This document shows positions 33,748-42,865 of a stretch of DNA of 64,000 nucleotides, one piece after another. The notes under the pieces are model-generated. The model searched no databases and was not told the origin of the DNA. It saw only the letters and a program-made list of their open reading frames with translations. The position numbers and the translations under genes are program-made. Source of the DNA: Porphyromonadaceae bacterium UBA7207 (lineage in GTDB: Bacteria; Bacteroidota; Bacteroidia; Bacteroidales; Muribaculaceae); NCBI GenBank assembly GCA_002490635.1, contig DKUJ01000050.1:1-64000 (forward strand), given 5' to 3'. The number at the start of each line of letters is the position of its first letter. Position 1 is the first letter of the stretch.

Positions 33748-34497
33748 ATGCCAGCATCGCCTCTGTTCACAATAATAACAGCGACATTCAACGCTGCCGA
33801 CACTATCGCACGGACTATCGAGAGTGTCGACAGCCAGCTGTGCCGCGACTATGAGCACCTGATTATCGATGGAGCTTCGTCCGACAACACCCTCGCTATC
33901 GCCGAGGCCACAGTAAATCCTCTGCGAAAAATATACAGCGAACCCGACAAAGGGCTCTACGACGCAATGAACAAAGGTATTTCGAAGGCAGTGGGAAAAT
34001 ATCTGATATTTCTTAATGCCGGCGACAAATTCCACAGCACACAGACTTTACAGTTGCTGGCGGAAGCTGCCGGAAGTGAAAACGCTCCGGGAATAATCTA
34101 CGGGCAGACAATCATTGTCGACGACCGCGGCCGGAACCCGCGGCCACGCCATCTGCAGGCTCCTCGCGAACTCACTCTCGGAGCTTTTGCCGATGGAATG
34201 CTCGTATGCCACCAGTCATTTGTGGCACTGCGTAAAATCACCGGTTTCTATAATCTCCGCTACCGCTTCTCTGCCGACTACGAATGGTGCATCCGCTGCC
34301 TGCAGCATTCGCGCCGCAATGTTTTCATCGACCATGAACCTTTGACAGACTATCTCGACGGAGGACTTACCACCCGCAACCGCTGGCGCTCGTTGCGCGA
34401 ACGGTTCGCCATAATGTGCACATACTACGGGACTTTCGCCACAATACTGCGGCATTTCCGTTTCGCCGCAAGAGCGGTAAAAAGAAAAAGCCTATGA
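33748..34497 (+). CDS. Family 2 glycosyltransferase
   Basis: A 249-residue cytoplasmic GT-A glycosyltransferase. The amino end FTIITATFNAADTIARTIES, the DGASSDNTL loop, and EPDKGLYDAMNKG with LFLNAGDKF are typical of WcaA/WcaE-like GT2 enzymes that extend surface polysaccharides. Sugar donor and acceptor are unknown. It is an isolated glycosyltransferase in a set otherwise concerned with DNA, with one base to the upstream gene and a 4-base ATGA overlap with the next. Confidence 0.88.
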   Translation: MPASPLFTIITATFNAADTIARTIESVDSQLCRDYEHLIIDGASSDNTLAIAEATVNPLRKIYSEPDKGLYDAMNKGISKAVGKYLIFLNAGDKFHSTQTLQLLAEAAGSENAPGIIYGQTIIVDDRGRNPRPRHLQAPRELTLGAFADGMLVCHQSFVALRKITGFYNLRYRFSADYEWCIRCLQHSRRNVFIDHEPLTDYLDGGLTTRNRWRSLRERFAIMCTYYGTFATILRHFRFAARAVKRKSL

Positions 34498-34796
34498 TAC
34501 TCCATAACACCACATTCGCAGCCGACCAGGCTTCTGCGCCACGTCTTGTGGAATTTCTGAGGGAAATATATGTCCCCGCAGCTACCGAACGCGGCCTGCA
34601 ATCCCCCCTGATATACCGCCTGCGGGAAACTGAAAATCCGCAGGCCCACACCTATGCCGTGCAGATGCAGGCAGAAACACAGTGTGCCGTCGACAGTTTC
34701 CAGCAGCATCTCGACAATGTTCTCGGTCCGCGTCTGTTCGCCGATTTCGGATATTCGGTGGCCCTGTTCACGTCGTTGCTCGATTCCATCGACTGA
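34494..34796 (+). CDS. DUF4286 family protein
   Basis: A 100-residue soluble protein, MILHNTTFAADQASAPRLVE at the start and FGYSVALFTSLLDSID at the end. It matches a small Bacteroidota family of unknown role (DUF4286), likely a ferredoxin-like fold. ATG 34494 overlaps the glycosyltransferase stop by 4 bases, which fixes the start. ruvC begins one base after the stop. Confidence 0.8.
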   Translation: MILHNTTFAADQASAPRLVEFLREIYVPAATERGLQSPLIYRLRETENPQAHTYAVQMQAETQCAVDSFQQHLDNVLGPRLFADFGYSVALFTSLLDSID

Positions 34797-34797
34797 C

Positions 34798-35376
34798 ATG
34801 GACAAGGCTGTATCCAATCTGGACAGAGTAATAATCGGCATCGACCCCGGCACCAACATGATGGGCTATGCCATTCTTGGCATATGCGGCAACAAACCGC
34901 ATATGGTGGCCATGGGCGTGATTGAACTCGATAAAATAGGCGACCACTATACCAGGCTGGGACGTATCTACCAACGCGTTACAATGCTCGTTGAGCAATA
35001 TTGCCCCGACGAAATGGCCATTGAGGCTCCTTTCTTCGGCAAAAACGTGCAGTCGATGCTCAAGCTCGGCCGTGCCCAGGGTGTAGCCATCGCTGCCGCA
35101 ATCTCGCGTCAGGTGCCGATAGCCGAATACGAGCCGCGAAAAATCAAACAGGCCATAACAGGAAACGGCGCCGCCTCCAAAGAACAGGTCCGCGAGATGC
35201 TCAGGCATATCCTAAGCATACCGCAGGAACAGATGCATCCGAAGCTCGACAGTACCGATGCCCTGGGTGCCGCTCTATGCCACTACTATGAAAGCTCGCG
35301 TCCCCAGCTGCCAAAAGGTCCGGCATCGTGGAAGGAATTCGCAGCAAGGAATCCCGACAGAATCAAGGGCCTCTGA
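34798..35376 (+). CDS. ruvC: Holliday junction resolvase RuvC
   Basis: A 192-residue crossover-junction endonuclease. The RNase-H-like fold begins with IGIDPGTNMMGYAIL (first catalytic Asp). The second acidic site is MAIEAPFFGKNVQSMLKLGR and the final acidic pair is in HPKLDSTDALGAALCHYYES. It cuts Holliday junctions with RuvAB. ATG 34798 gives MDKAVSNLDRVIIGID; a longer upstream reading would overlap DUF4286. It is separated from mgsA by 27 bases. Confidence 0.95.
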   Translation: MDKAVSNLDRVIIGIDPGTNMMGYAILGICGNKPHMVAMGVIELDKIGDHYTRLGRIYQRVTMLVEQYCPDEMAIEAPFFGKNVQSMLKLGRAQGVAIAAAISRQVPIAEYEPRKIKQAITGNGAASKEQVREMLRHILSIPQEQMHPKLDSTDALGAALCHYYESSRPQLPKGPASWKEFAARNPDRIKGL

Positions 35377-35403
35377 ACATATTTTTCACAACATTACAGA
35401 ATC

Positions 35404-35868
35404 ATGAAAGAAAAACTCACTATAGCACTCGTAGCACACGACAACCGCAAGGCCGACATGGTCGATTGGGCAAAATACAACGCCGAATATCTGAGCCGGC
35501 ACAAACTGGTATGTACCGGCACAACCGGAGGGCTGATCCGACAGGCTTTCGACGCCTCCGGTGTAAGCGCCGATATCCAGTGCATGAACTCCGGCCCCAT
35601 GGGCGGCGATGCGGAAATAGCGGCTCTTGTAGTACGCCATCAGGTGGATCTGGCCGTGTTCCTCATCGACGATCTCAACGCACAGCCTCATGAGGCCGAC
35701 ATACAGATGCTGTTGCGCCAGTGCCGCCTTCACAACATACCCATCGCCTGCAACCGTGCCAGTGCCGACCTCATGATTTCCAGCACACTCTGGGGAAATC
35801 CCGAATACACCCCCGCGCCCCAGAGCTATGTAAAATTCGAGCGCAATCCCGAAGGAAGCGTCGATTAA
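35404..35868 (+). CDS. mgsA: Methylglyoxal synthase
   Basis: A 154-residue enzyme of full family length. The amino-terminal IALVAHDNRKADMVDWA, the phosphate-binding GTTGGLI and the catalytic region GPMGGDAEIAALV with the DDLNAQPHEADI block are all present. It converts dihydroxyacetone phosphate to methylglyoxal as a bypass of lower glycolysis when phosphate is limiting. It lies between ruvC and ligA with short gaps, probably co-transcribed. Confidence 0.95.
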   Translation: MKEKLTIALVAHDNRKADMVDWAKYNAEYLSRHKLVCTGTTGGLIRQAFDASGVSADIQCMNSGPMGGDAEIAALVVRHQVDLAVFLIDDLNAQPHEADIQMLLRQCRLHNIPIACNRASADLMISSTLWGNPEYTPAPQSYVKFERNPEGSVD

Positions 35869-35880
35869 ATAATCACTCTG

Positions 35881-37902
35881 ATGGATAACGACATCAAACT
35901 GATTGAAAGTCTGCGCAGCCAGCTCCATAGGCACAACCACAACTACTACGTGCTCAACGCCCCGGAGATATCCGACCGGGAGTACGATACCCTGCTCGAA
36001 CGCCTCGAACAGCTCGAGGCCGAGCACCCCGAAAGCTACGATCCCAACTCCCCCACCCTGCGTGTCGGTTCCGACATCTCCGAAGGATTCAGCCAGGTGG
36101 ATCACATATACCCTATGCTTTCGCTGGCAAACACATATTCCATCGACGACGTCGACGAATGGTTCGCCCGTATCCGAGATGCCCTGTATGGCCAGCAATT
36201 CGCAATAATTGGCGAACTGAAATTCGACGGAACGGGAATCTCGCTCGTTTATGAGCACGGACATCTTGTCCGTGCCGTGACACGTGGCGACGGGACACAT
36301 GGCGACGACGTAACCGCCAACGCACGCACAATCCGTTCCATTCCTCTCGAGCTGCAAGGCGACGATTATCCCGACTTTTTCGAAATCCGCGGCGAAATCG
36401 TGCTGCCGTTCGCAAATTTCGAGGTCATAAACAACGAGAGGCTTGCCAAAGGGGAAGCTCCGTTCGCCAATCCGCGCAATGCGGCCGCCGGGACTCTGAA
36501 ACTGCTCAATCCGGCAGAGGTGTCACGACGGAATCTCGACGCATACTTCTATTATCTGCTCGGCGACAATCTGCCCTACGACAACCATTACGACAACATG
36601 CAGGCCGCAAGGCGATGGGGGTTCAAAATCTCCGGAGCGATGGCTAAGATGAGCACCCTCGAGGAAGTGGACCGCTTCATAGCACATTGGGACTCGGAAC
36701 GGAAACAGCTTCCGGTTGCCACCGACGGTCTTGTATTCAAAGTGGATTCACTGCGCCAGCAGCTGAATCTCGGCTTCACGGCAAAGTCGCCGCGATGGGC
36801 TGTAGCATATAAGTTCGCTGCAGAACGTGTCACCACCCCGCTGCGCTTCGTAAGCTTCGATGTAGGGCGTTCGGGCACGATAACCCCTGTCGCCAACCTT
36901 GAGCCGGTGCTTCTTTCGGGAACAATGGTAAAACGCGCATCGATGCACAACGCCGACATTATGAAGGCGCTGGACATCCGCCACGGCGATACTCTGTATG
37001 TGGAGAAAGGCGGTGAGATAATCCCTAAAATCACCGGCGTGGTTCTGGAAGCGCGCAAAGCCGAAGCCGCTCCCGTAGAGTTTGTCACCAACTGCCCGGC
37101 ATGCGGCACACAACTGACACGGCGTCCGGGCGAAGCCGCCTGGATATGCCCCAACCACCGGGGGTGCTTCCCACAGATTGTCGGCAGGATAGAACACTTC
37201 GTGGGCCGCAGGATGATGAACATCGACGGTTTCGGCTCGGAGACCGTGGCCATGCTGGTGCGCAACGGGCTGATTAATAATGCCGCAGACCTTTATTCCC
37301 TGTCGGCCGACATGCTGCGCGACCTCCCGGGGATTGCCGATAAAAGCGCATCCAGACTGATCGAAGGCATTGTCGCCAGCCGTGATGTTCCATTCGAGCG
37401 TGTGGTTTTCGCAATATCCATTCCCGGTGTCGGAGAAACTTCGGCAAAAAAGATAGCACGTGCTGCAGGCGACATCGACACGCTCATGGCCATGGATCAG
37501 GCAAGCCTGTGCGCCATCGACGATGTAGGACCCGGTATGGCCCAGGCGATAACCGACTTCTTTGCCGACGATCAGAACCGTGCAATCGTGGAGCGCCTGC
37601 GACTGGCAGGGCTGAGCATGCAAACACAAATAGCTGATGCTCCCAAAGGCGATGCCCTCGCAGGAAAGACATTCGTTATAAGCGGTGTCTTCACCCGATT
37701 CAGCCGCGAACAGTATAAAAACATGATTGAGGCCAACGGAGGCAAGAACGTCGGGAGCATTTCAAAAAAGACCGACTATGTTCTCGCCGGCGAGAACATG
37801 GGGCCGGCCAAGCTCGAAAAGGCCGGCAAACTCGGTATTGCCATTATCGGCGAAGACGATTTTCTGGCAATGCTGCCGCAGGCACAGGCAGAAAATCCGT
37901 AA
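35881..37902 (+). CDS. ligA: NAD-dependent DNA ligase
   Basis: A 673-residue LigA with all modules: domain Ia, the adenylation site Lys114 in GELKFDGTGISLVYE, OB fold, a zinc finger CPACGTQLTRRPGEAAWICP, helix-hairpin-helix repeats (DLPGIADKSASRLIEG and later) and a terminal BRCT domain (FVISGVFTRFSREQYK). It seals nicks in replication and repair using NAD. The stop codon overlaps the -7 box of the trpS promoter. Confidence 0.96.
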   Translation: MDNDIKLIESLRSQLHRHNHNYYVLNAPEISDREYDTLLERLEQLEAEHPESYDPNSPTLRVGSDISEGFSQVDHIYPMLSLANTYSIDDVDEWFARIRDALYGQQFAIIGELKFDGTGISLVYEHGHLVRAVTRGDGTHGDDVTANARTIRSIPLELQGDDYPDFFEIRGEIVLPFANFEVINNERLAKGEAPFANPRNAAAGTLKLLNPAEVSRRNLDAYFYYLLGDNLPYDNHYDNMQAARRWGFKISGAMAKMSTLEEVDRFIAHWDSERKQLPVATDGLVFKVDSLRQQLNLGFTAKSPRWAVAYKFAAERVTTPLRFVSFDVGRSGTITPVANLEPVLLSGTMVKRASMHNADIMKALDIRHGDTLYVEKGGEIIPKITGVVLEARKAEAAPVEFVTNCPACGTQLTRRPGEAAWICPNHRGCFPQIVGRIEHFVGRRMMNIDGFGSETVAMLVRNGLINNAADLYSLSADMLRDLPGIADKSASRLIEGIVASRDVPFERVVFAISIPGVGETSAKKIARAAGDIDTLMAMDQASLCAIDDVGPGMAQAITDFFADDQNRAIVERLRLAGLSMQTQIADAPKGDALAGKTFVISGVFTRFSREQYKNMIEANGGKNVGSISKKTDYVLAGENMGPAKLEKAGKLGIAIIGEDDFLAMLPQAQAENP

Positions 37903-37907
37903 CTTTG
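37900..37907 (+). promoter_or_regulatory. trpS promoter -7 box, overlapping the ligA stop
   Basis: TAACTTTG fits TAnnTTTG and begins with the TAA stop codon of ligA. It lies 23 bases before the trpS ATG. Confidence 0.6.
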
Positions 37908-37930
37908 TATTTATTTATCAAGCAGACATA

Positions 37931-38998
37931 ATGGGAAAAATCATTTTAACCGGAGACCGCCCCACAGGGCGCCTCCATCTCGGGCACTATGTAGGATCGC
38001 TGATGCGACGCGTGGAGCTGCAGAACTCAGGAGAATTCGATAAGGTTTTCATAATGATTGCCGACGCCCAGGCTCTGACCGACAACGCCGACAATCCGGG
38101 AAAAGTGCGCCAGAACATTATCCAGGTGGCACTCGACTATCTCGCCTGCGGTATCGACCCTGCAAAGAGCACCATCTTCATCCAGTCTCAGGTGCCGGAA
38201 CTGTGCGAGCTTTCGTTCTACTACATGAATCTGGTAACAGTATCGCGGCTTCAGCGCAACCCTACCGTGAAAACGGAAATCAAAATGCGCAACTTCGAGG
38301 CCAACATACCTGTGGGATTCTTCACATATCCCATAAGCCAGGCCGCCGATATAACCGCATTCAAGGCCACGACCGTGCCCGTAGGCGAAGACCAGGAGCC
38401 CATGATTGAGCAGACCCGCGAAATTGTCCGCCGCTTCAACAACACTTATGGTCCTACCCTTGTGGAACCTGAGGTTCTTCTTCCTCAGAACTGCGCCTGC
38501 CTGCGCCTGCCCGGAACCGATGGAAAAGCGAAGATGAGCAAATCGCTCGGCAACTGCATCTACCTTTCCGATACTGCCGACGAAGTCAGCAAGCGTGTAA
38601 AGACCATGTTCACCGATCCAGACCACCTGCGAGTATCCGATCCCGGAAAAATCGAGGGAAACACCGTGTTCACCTATCTCGATGCATTCTGCACCCCGGA
38701 AGACTTCCAGCGCTTCTGGCCGGACTACTCATGCCTGGAAGAACTCAAGGACCACTACCGTCGCGGAGGTCTCGGCGACGTGAAGGTGAAAAAATTCCTT
38801 GACTCCATCCTTCAGCAGAAACTCGAGCCAATCAGAAACCGCCGCAGCGAACTGGAAACCGACATTCCCGCAGTTTACGAAATTCTGCGCCACGGGTCGG
38901 AGACTGCCCGCGAAGCCGCGGCGAAAACTCTTGCCGAAGTGCGCCGTGCGATGCGTATCGACTACTTCGACAACGACGACCTCATCAAAGGCGTCTGA
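37931..38998 (+). CDS. trpS: Tryptophanyl-tRNA synthetase
   Basis: A 355-residue class I synthetase. The HIGH-type motif is in TGRLHLGHYVGS and the KMSKS motif in KAKMSKSLGN. It attaches Trp to tRNA-Trp. ATG 37931 gives the normal start MGKIILTGDRPTG; the longer upstream reading lies inside ligA. It has its own promoter and ends at a very strong terminator. Confidence 0.95.
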   Translation: MGKIILTGDRPTGRLHLGHYVGSLMRRVELQNSGEFDKVFIMIADAQALTDNADNPGKVRQNIIQVALDYLACGIDPAKSTIFIQSQVPELCELSFYYMNLVTVSRLQRNPTVKTEIKMRNFEANIPVGFFTYPISQAADITAFKATTVPVGEDQEPMIEQTREIVRRFNNTYGPTLVEPEVLLPQNCACLRLPGTDGKAKMSKSLGNCIYLSDTADEVSKRVKTMFTDPDHLRVSDPGKIEGNTVFTYLDAFCTPEDFQRFWPDYSCLEELKDHYRRGGLGDVKVKKFLDSILQQKLEPIRNRRSELETDIPAVYEILRHGSETAREAAAKTLAEVRRAMRIDYFDNDDLIKGV

Positions 38999-39010
38999 TC
39001 GCAGGCTACC

Positions 39011-39063
39011 AATAAAACGTAACGACCCGGCCACCGATAGTGGCCGGGTCGTTACGTTTTATT
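39011..39063. terminator. Bidirectional terminator, 24-bp perfect stem
   Basis: AATAAAACGTAACGACCCGG and onward (39011-39034) pairs without mismatch with 39040-39063 around a 5-base loop (CGATA). The A-rich and T-rich ends give a T run on either strand. It separates convergent trpS (plus) and the lipoprotein gene (minus). Confidence 0.93.
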
Positions 39064-39073
39064 GATTGCGGTA

Positions 39074-39967
39074 TTATGCTTCTCCTGGAATATCGTCGAA
39101 TTCACAGTCCACCTCCACGTCGTACGACTCAACGGTTGTGCGCGGATTGCAGTGGAAGGTGAAATGCAGACCGGTGGCCGGGTCGATATAGCCTTTGAGG
39201 TCGGTGATCGGGAATGCCTCGAAAGGAGTGCCACCGATACTCGGTGTTATGGCATCCACGTCGAAATGCAGCTGCGAGCCCATGAATGTCACAGGAATAT
39301 TGGAAAGGTCGATGTTGAGCGACATCGGCATGCCCTCCTCGAACTTGGCATTGTTCATGCTGATCTTCAGCGTGCGGGTGTCGACATTGAACGAGGTTAT
39401 ATATTCCGTAACATTCGTCTCGAATTTTTTGCCGGATGCCGAAGTCGACTCGGTGCTGCCATAGAGCAGCTGCTGCGGATTGGCAGATGCCACACGGTAG
39501 CGGCTGTCCAGTGTATATGTAACGCTCACACCTGGCGAATAGTACGCGGAACCCTGATTGTCAAGCACACGCTCGAAAATCTTCATCTCGAAAGAAGAGA
39601 ACATCGGCAGGTTGTCATAGCCTGTCACTGTGGGTATAAGCGATTTTCCGGAAATCACCTTCCACTGGTCGGAATCGATTCTCCAGGCTATATCCGTGAG
39701 CTTGAGAGTGGGATATATTGTTCCGTCGGGCAGTTTCAGGCCGCTGATATGCACTTCGGCGCGCATGGTGCTGTAGTTGAGATACACCAGATAGGACACG
39801 TTGGAGTACAGGGCCGACACTCCGTTCGACAGATCGTTGACCGATGCGTAGAAGCTCGGAAATGTCTGCTCGGTGATGACAGGATTGTCCTTGTTGTCTT
39901 TGTCGCAGGATGTCATCGACAAAGCCATTACAGCAACAAGGGAGAGAAGTTTGATGTATAATTTCAT
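39074..39967 (-). CDS. Lipoprotein of unknown function
   Basis: A 297-residue lipoprotein: MKLYIKLLSLVAVMALSMTS then the lipid-modified Cys (CDKDNKDNP). The body is beta-rich, alternating charged and hydrophobic residues (for example YLNYSTMRAEVHISGLKL and GKKFETNVTEYITSFNV). It resembles unnamed Bacteroidales DUF48xx-type lipoproteins; I cannot name it. ATG 39967 is used because it starts the signal peptide. It ends against the shared terminator with trpS. The location is probably the outer membrane. Confidence 0.75.
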   Translation of the reverse strand: MKLYIKLLSLVAVMALSMTSCDKDNKDNPVITEQTFPSFYASVNDLSNGVSALYSNVSYLVYLNYSTMRAEVHISGLKLPDGTIYPTLKLTDIAWRIDSDQWKVISGKSLIPTVTGYDNLPMFSSFEMKIFERVLDNQGSAYYSPGVSVTYTLDSRYRVASANPQQLLYGSTESTSASGKKFETNVTEYITSFNVDTRTLKISMNNAKFEEGMPMSLNIDLSNIPVTFMGSQLHFDVDAITPSIGGTPFEAFPITDLKGYIDPATGLHFTFHCNPRTTVESYDVEVDCEFDDIPGEA

Positions 39968-40123
39968 AATTTGTAGTGATTGTCGGTGTGACTTCAGCAC
40001 AAAAATAGATAAAATCGCCGGCTCATGGGCAAATGATGCGATATTTCTACCAACTATGCCGAAAAAAACTCAAGGGTTGTGCCTTTATGAGACACAACCC
40101 TTGATATTCTGTGTCGCCAGTAG

Positions 40124-41824
40124 TCAGATGCCGTAGGCGGCGAGCTGTTCGGGGTTGAAGCTGTCGATGAATTCCACATGCTTCGCAACCTCGGATGCAA
40201 TCAGGTTGCTGTATACTACAGCGGAATCGCAGAACGCCTCGTTGGTCTTTGCGTCGAGGAGTACCAGATAGGCCATCACCAGATAGCCTGCCATCTCTAC
40301 AAGCCTGCGTGCCATGAAATCGAGATATGCCTGATTTCCTACAGCTGTCACTTTCTCAACGGCAGCGGTGTATGATTTGGTAAGCTCGGCCAGACGGTCG
40401 GCGATAGGCGCGAGGTTTCCGGGGAAGCCTTTGGCGGCATAGCTTTCCAGCAGGCTCGCATATGTGCCGGTTGTGACGTGGCGGATAGCAGCTACGACCT
40501 GAAGCTGTGTGGTTCCTTCGTAGATGGAAGTGATACGTGCGTCGCGGTAGATGCGCTCGCAGGCATAGTCCTTCATGAAGCCGGAACCACCGTGAATCTG
40601 GATGCAGTCGTAGGCATTCTGGTTGCAGTATTCGCTGCCGAGACCTTTGGCGATAGGTGTCAGGGCATCGGCCAGGCGGGTGTACTCTTTCATCTCGGCA
40701 CGCTCTTCCGGTGTGAGCTTGCGTTCGCGTGCGATGTCCTCATACACCTTATAGAGGTCGACGTAGCGTGCGCATTCGTACAGAAGGCTGCGGGAGGCGT
40801 CAAGTTTGGCTTTCATAACCGAGAGCATCTCGGCCACTGCAGGGAACTCAATGATAGCCTTGCCAAACTGCCGGCGATCCTTGGCGTACTGGAGCGCTTC
40901 GCGCCATGCCAGTTCGCTAACGCCTACACTCTGTGCTGCGATGCCAAGGCGTGCGCCGTTCATGAGAGCCATCACATACTTGATAAGGCCCATACGACGG
41001 GAGCCGCACAATTCGGCTGGAGCGTTCTTGTACACCAGCTCGCATGTGGGCGAACCTTTGATGCCCATCTTGTTTTCGATACGACGTACTGTAACGCCGC
41101 CATTGCGCTTGTCGTAGATGAACATCGACAGACCACGGCCGTCCTTGGTGCCTTCTTCGGAGCGTGCAAGCACGAGGTGTATGTCGCTGTCGCCGTTGGT
41201 GATGAACCGTTTCACACCGTTGAGTACCCATGTGCCGTCCTCTTTCTGGGTGGCTTTGAGCATTACGCTCTGCAGGTCGGAACCGGCATCGGGTTCGGTG
41301 AGGTCCATACTCATGGTTTCGCCCTGGCATACACGCGGGATGTAGCGCGAACGCTGGTCGTCGTCGCCAAACTCATAGAGTGTTTCCGCGCAGTCCTGAA
41401 GTCCCCAGAGGTTCTCGAAGCCTGTGTCGGCGCGGCTGACTATGTCAGCAGCCATTATATAGGGAGTGATGGGGAAGTTCAGGCCGCCGAAACGACGGGG
41501 CATGGACATGCCCATCAGACCGGCCTTGCGGCACAGGTCGAGATTCTCCACAGTACCGTCGGCATAGTGGGCGCGACCGTCGGAGCAGGAAGCTCCCTGG
41601 TGGTCCACAGCCTCGGCATTGGCTGCGATGGTGGTGCCGCACACTTCACCGACGATTTCGAGTACCTTGTCATAGTTGTCCATGGCATCGGCGAAATCGC
41701 GTGGAGCGTAATCGTAGGTCTGGGCTTCGGTATAGTCCCGTTCTCTTAACGCCACGATTTTCTGCATCAGCGGGTGCTGAAGATGATGGCGGAGCGAAGG
41801 ATTGTCGGTATAGAAGTTTGCCAT
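40124..41824 (-). CDS. Acyl-CoA dehydrogenase family protein
   Basis: A 566-residue flavoenzyme of the acyl-CoA dehydrogenase fold, with an extra C-terminal domain of about 150 residues. The FAD and substrate block is MTEPDAGSD-like (SMDLTEPDAGSDLQSVML). The typical late motif IYEGTTQLQVVAAIRHVT, carrying the usual catalytic Glu, is present. The two preceding genes encode the ETF subunits that take its electrons, and its start overlaps etfA's stop by one base. The substrate cannot be read from the sequence. In a strict anaerobe this set may run a CoA-ester reduction rather than fatty-acid oxidation (inference). Confidence 0.9.
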   Translation of the reverse strand: MANFYTDNPSLRHHLQHPLMQKIVALRERDYTEAQTYDYAPRDFADAMDNYDKVLEIVGEVCGTTIAANAEAVDHQGASCSDGRAHYADGTVENLDLCRKAGLMGMSMPRRFGGLNFPITPYIMAADIVSRADTGFENLWGLQDCAETLYEFGDDDQRSRYIPRVCQGETMSMDLTEPDAGSDLQSVMLKATQKEDGTWVLNGVKRFITNGDSDIHLVLARSEEGTKDGRGLSMFIYDKRNGGVTVRRIENKMGIKGSPTCELVYKNAPAELCGSRRMGLIKYVMALMNGARLGIAAQSVGVSELAWREALQYAKDRRQFGKAIIEFPAVAEMLSVMKAKLDASRSLLYECARYVDLYKVYEDIARERKLTPEERAEMKEYTRLADALTPIAKGLGSEYCNQNAYDCIQIHGGSGFMKDYACERIYRDARITSIYEGTTQLQVVAAIRHVTTGTYASLLESYAAKGFPGNLAPIADRLAELTKSYTAAVEKVTAVGNQAYLDFMARRLVEMAGYLVMAYLVLLDAKTNEAFCDSAVVYSNLIASEVAKHVEFIDSFNPEQLAAYGI

Positions 41825-42852
41825 TACTTGGAATTCTTTTTGTAGTACTTGATGAGCTTGGGCACCACTTCCTCCATGTCGCCGGTAATCACATAGTCGG
41901 CGATAGTGTTGATGGGGGCGTTAGGGTCGTTGTTGATGGAAATGATTATGGAGCTTTCCTGCATGCCTGCGATGTGCTGGATCTGGCCGGATATACCGCA
42001 AGCAATATAGAGTTTGGGGCGCACGGTAACGCCTGTCTGACCAATCTGGCGTTCGTGTTCGATGTATCCGGCATCCACAGCGGCACGCGAGGCGCCAACC
42101 TCTGCTCCGAGGGTGGCGGCAAGGTCGAACAGCAGCTGGAAGTTTTCCTTGCTGCCCACGCCATAACCTCCGGCTACGATGATGGGGGAATTCTTGATGT
42201 TTACCTTGCTCTTCTCGATGTGGCGGTCGATTACCTCAACCACGAAATCGGTGTCGTCGACATATTTCGCAGGATCAAGGTCGATGGCAACGCCACGGTA
42301 TTCGGGATCGCGGACCTCTTTTTTCATCACGCCCTCACGCACGGTAGCCATCTGCGGACGACAGTCGGGGTTGACAATGGTGGCCACGATATTGCCGCCG
42401 AAAGCGGGACGGATCTGGTAGAGAAGGTTGGTGTATTCAGTTCCGGTCTTGGGATCCTTGTGGTCGCCGATTTCCAGAGCAGTGCAGTCGGCGGTGAGTC
42501 CGCTGTGCAGGCACGAGCTGACACGGGGTCCGAGGTCGCGGCCGATGCAGGTTGCTCCCATAAGGCAAATCTGCGGTTTGATTTCGCGGAAAAGCTTGAT
42601 GAGCACTGCCGAATGGGGATTCGAGGTATAGGGATAGAGGCGTTTGTCGGCCACCTTGTACACGGTGTCCACGCCGTAGGGGTACAGTCCGTTTTCTATT
42701 CCGTCGAGCTTGTCGCCGATTACAAGGGCTTCGAGTTTTACGCCCAGTTTGTCGGCAAGCACGCGGCCTTTTGTCAGGAGTTCGAGGCTTACGTCGGCCA
42801 CATGGCCTTCGTCGTATTCGCAGTAGACTACGATATTGTTGTTGTCTGCCAT
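41824..42852 (-). CDS. etfA: Electron transfer flavoprotein alpha subunit
   Basis: A 342-residue EtfA. The C-terminal FAD-binding domain contains GGYGVGSKENFQLLFDLA, GASRAAVDAGYIEHERQIGQ with TG, IACGISGQIQHIAGM and SINNDPNAPINTIADY. It pairs with EtfB to carry electrons from or to the acyl-CoA dehydrogenase that follows by overlap. Whether it bifurcates cannot be told without checking the second FAD site in EtfB. Confidence 0.95.
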   Translation of the reverse strand: MADNNNIVVYCEYDEGHVADVSLELLTKGRVLADKLGVKLEALVIGDKLDGIENGLYPYGVDTVYKVADKRLYPYTSNPHSAVLIKLFREIKPQICLMGATCIGRDLGPRVSSCLHSGLTADCTALEIGDHKDPKTGTEYTNLLYQIRPAFGGNIVATIVNPDCRPQMATVREGVMKKEVRDPEYRGVAIDLDPAKYVDDTDFVVEVIDRHIEKSKVNIKNSPIIVAGGYGVGSKENFQLLFDLAATLGAEVGASRAAVDAGYIEHERQIGQTGVTVRPKLYIACGISGQIQHIAGMQESSIIISINNDPNAPINTIADYVITGDMEEVVPKLIKYYKKNSK

Positions 42853-42865
42853 AATGGGTGTGTGT

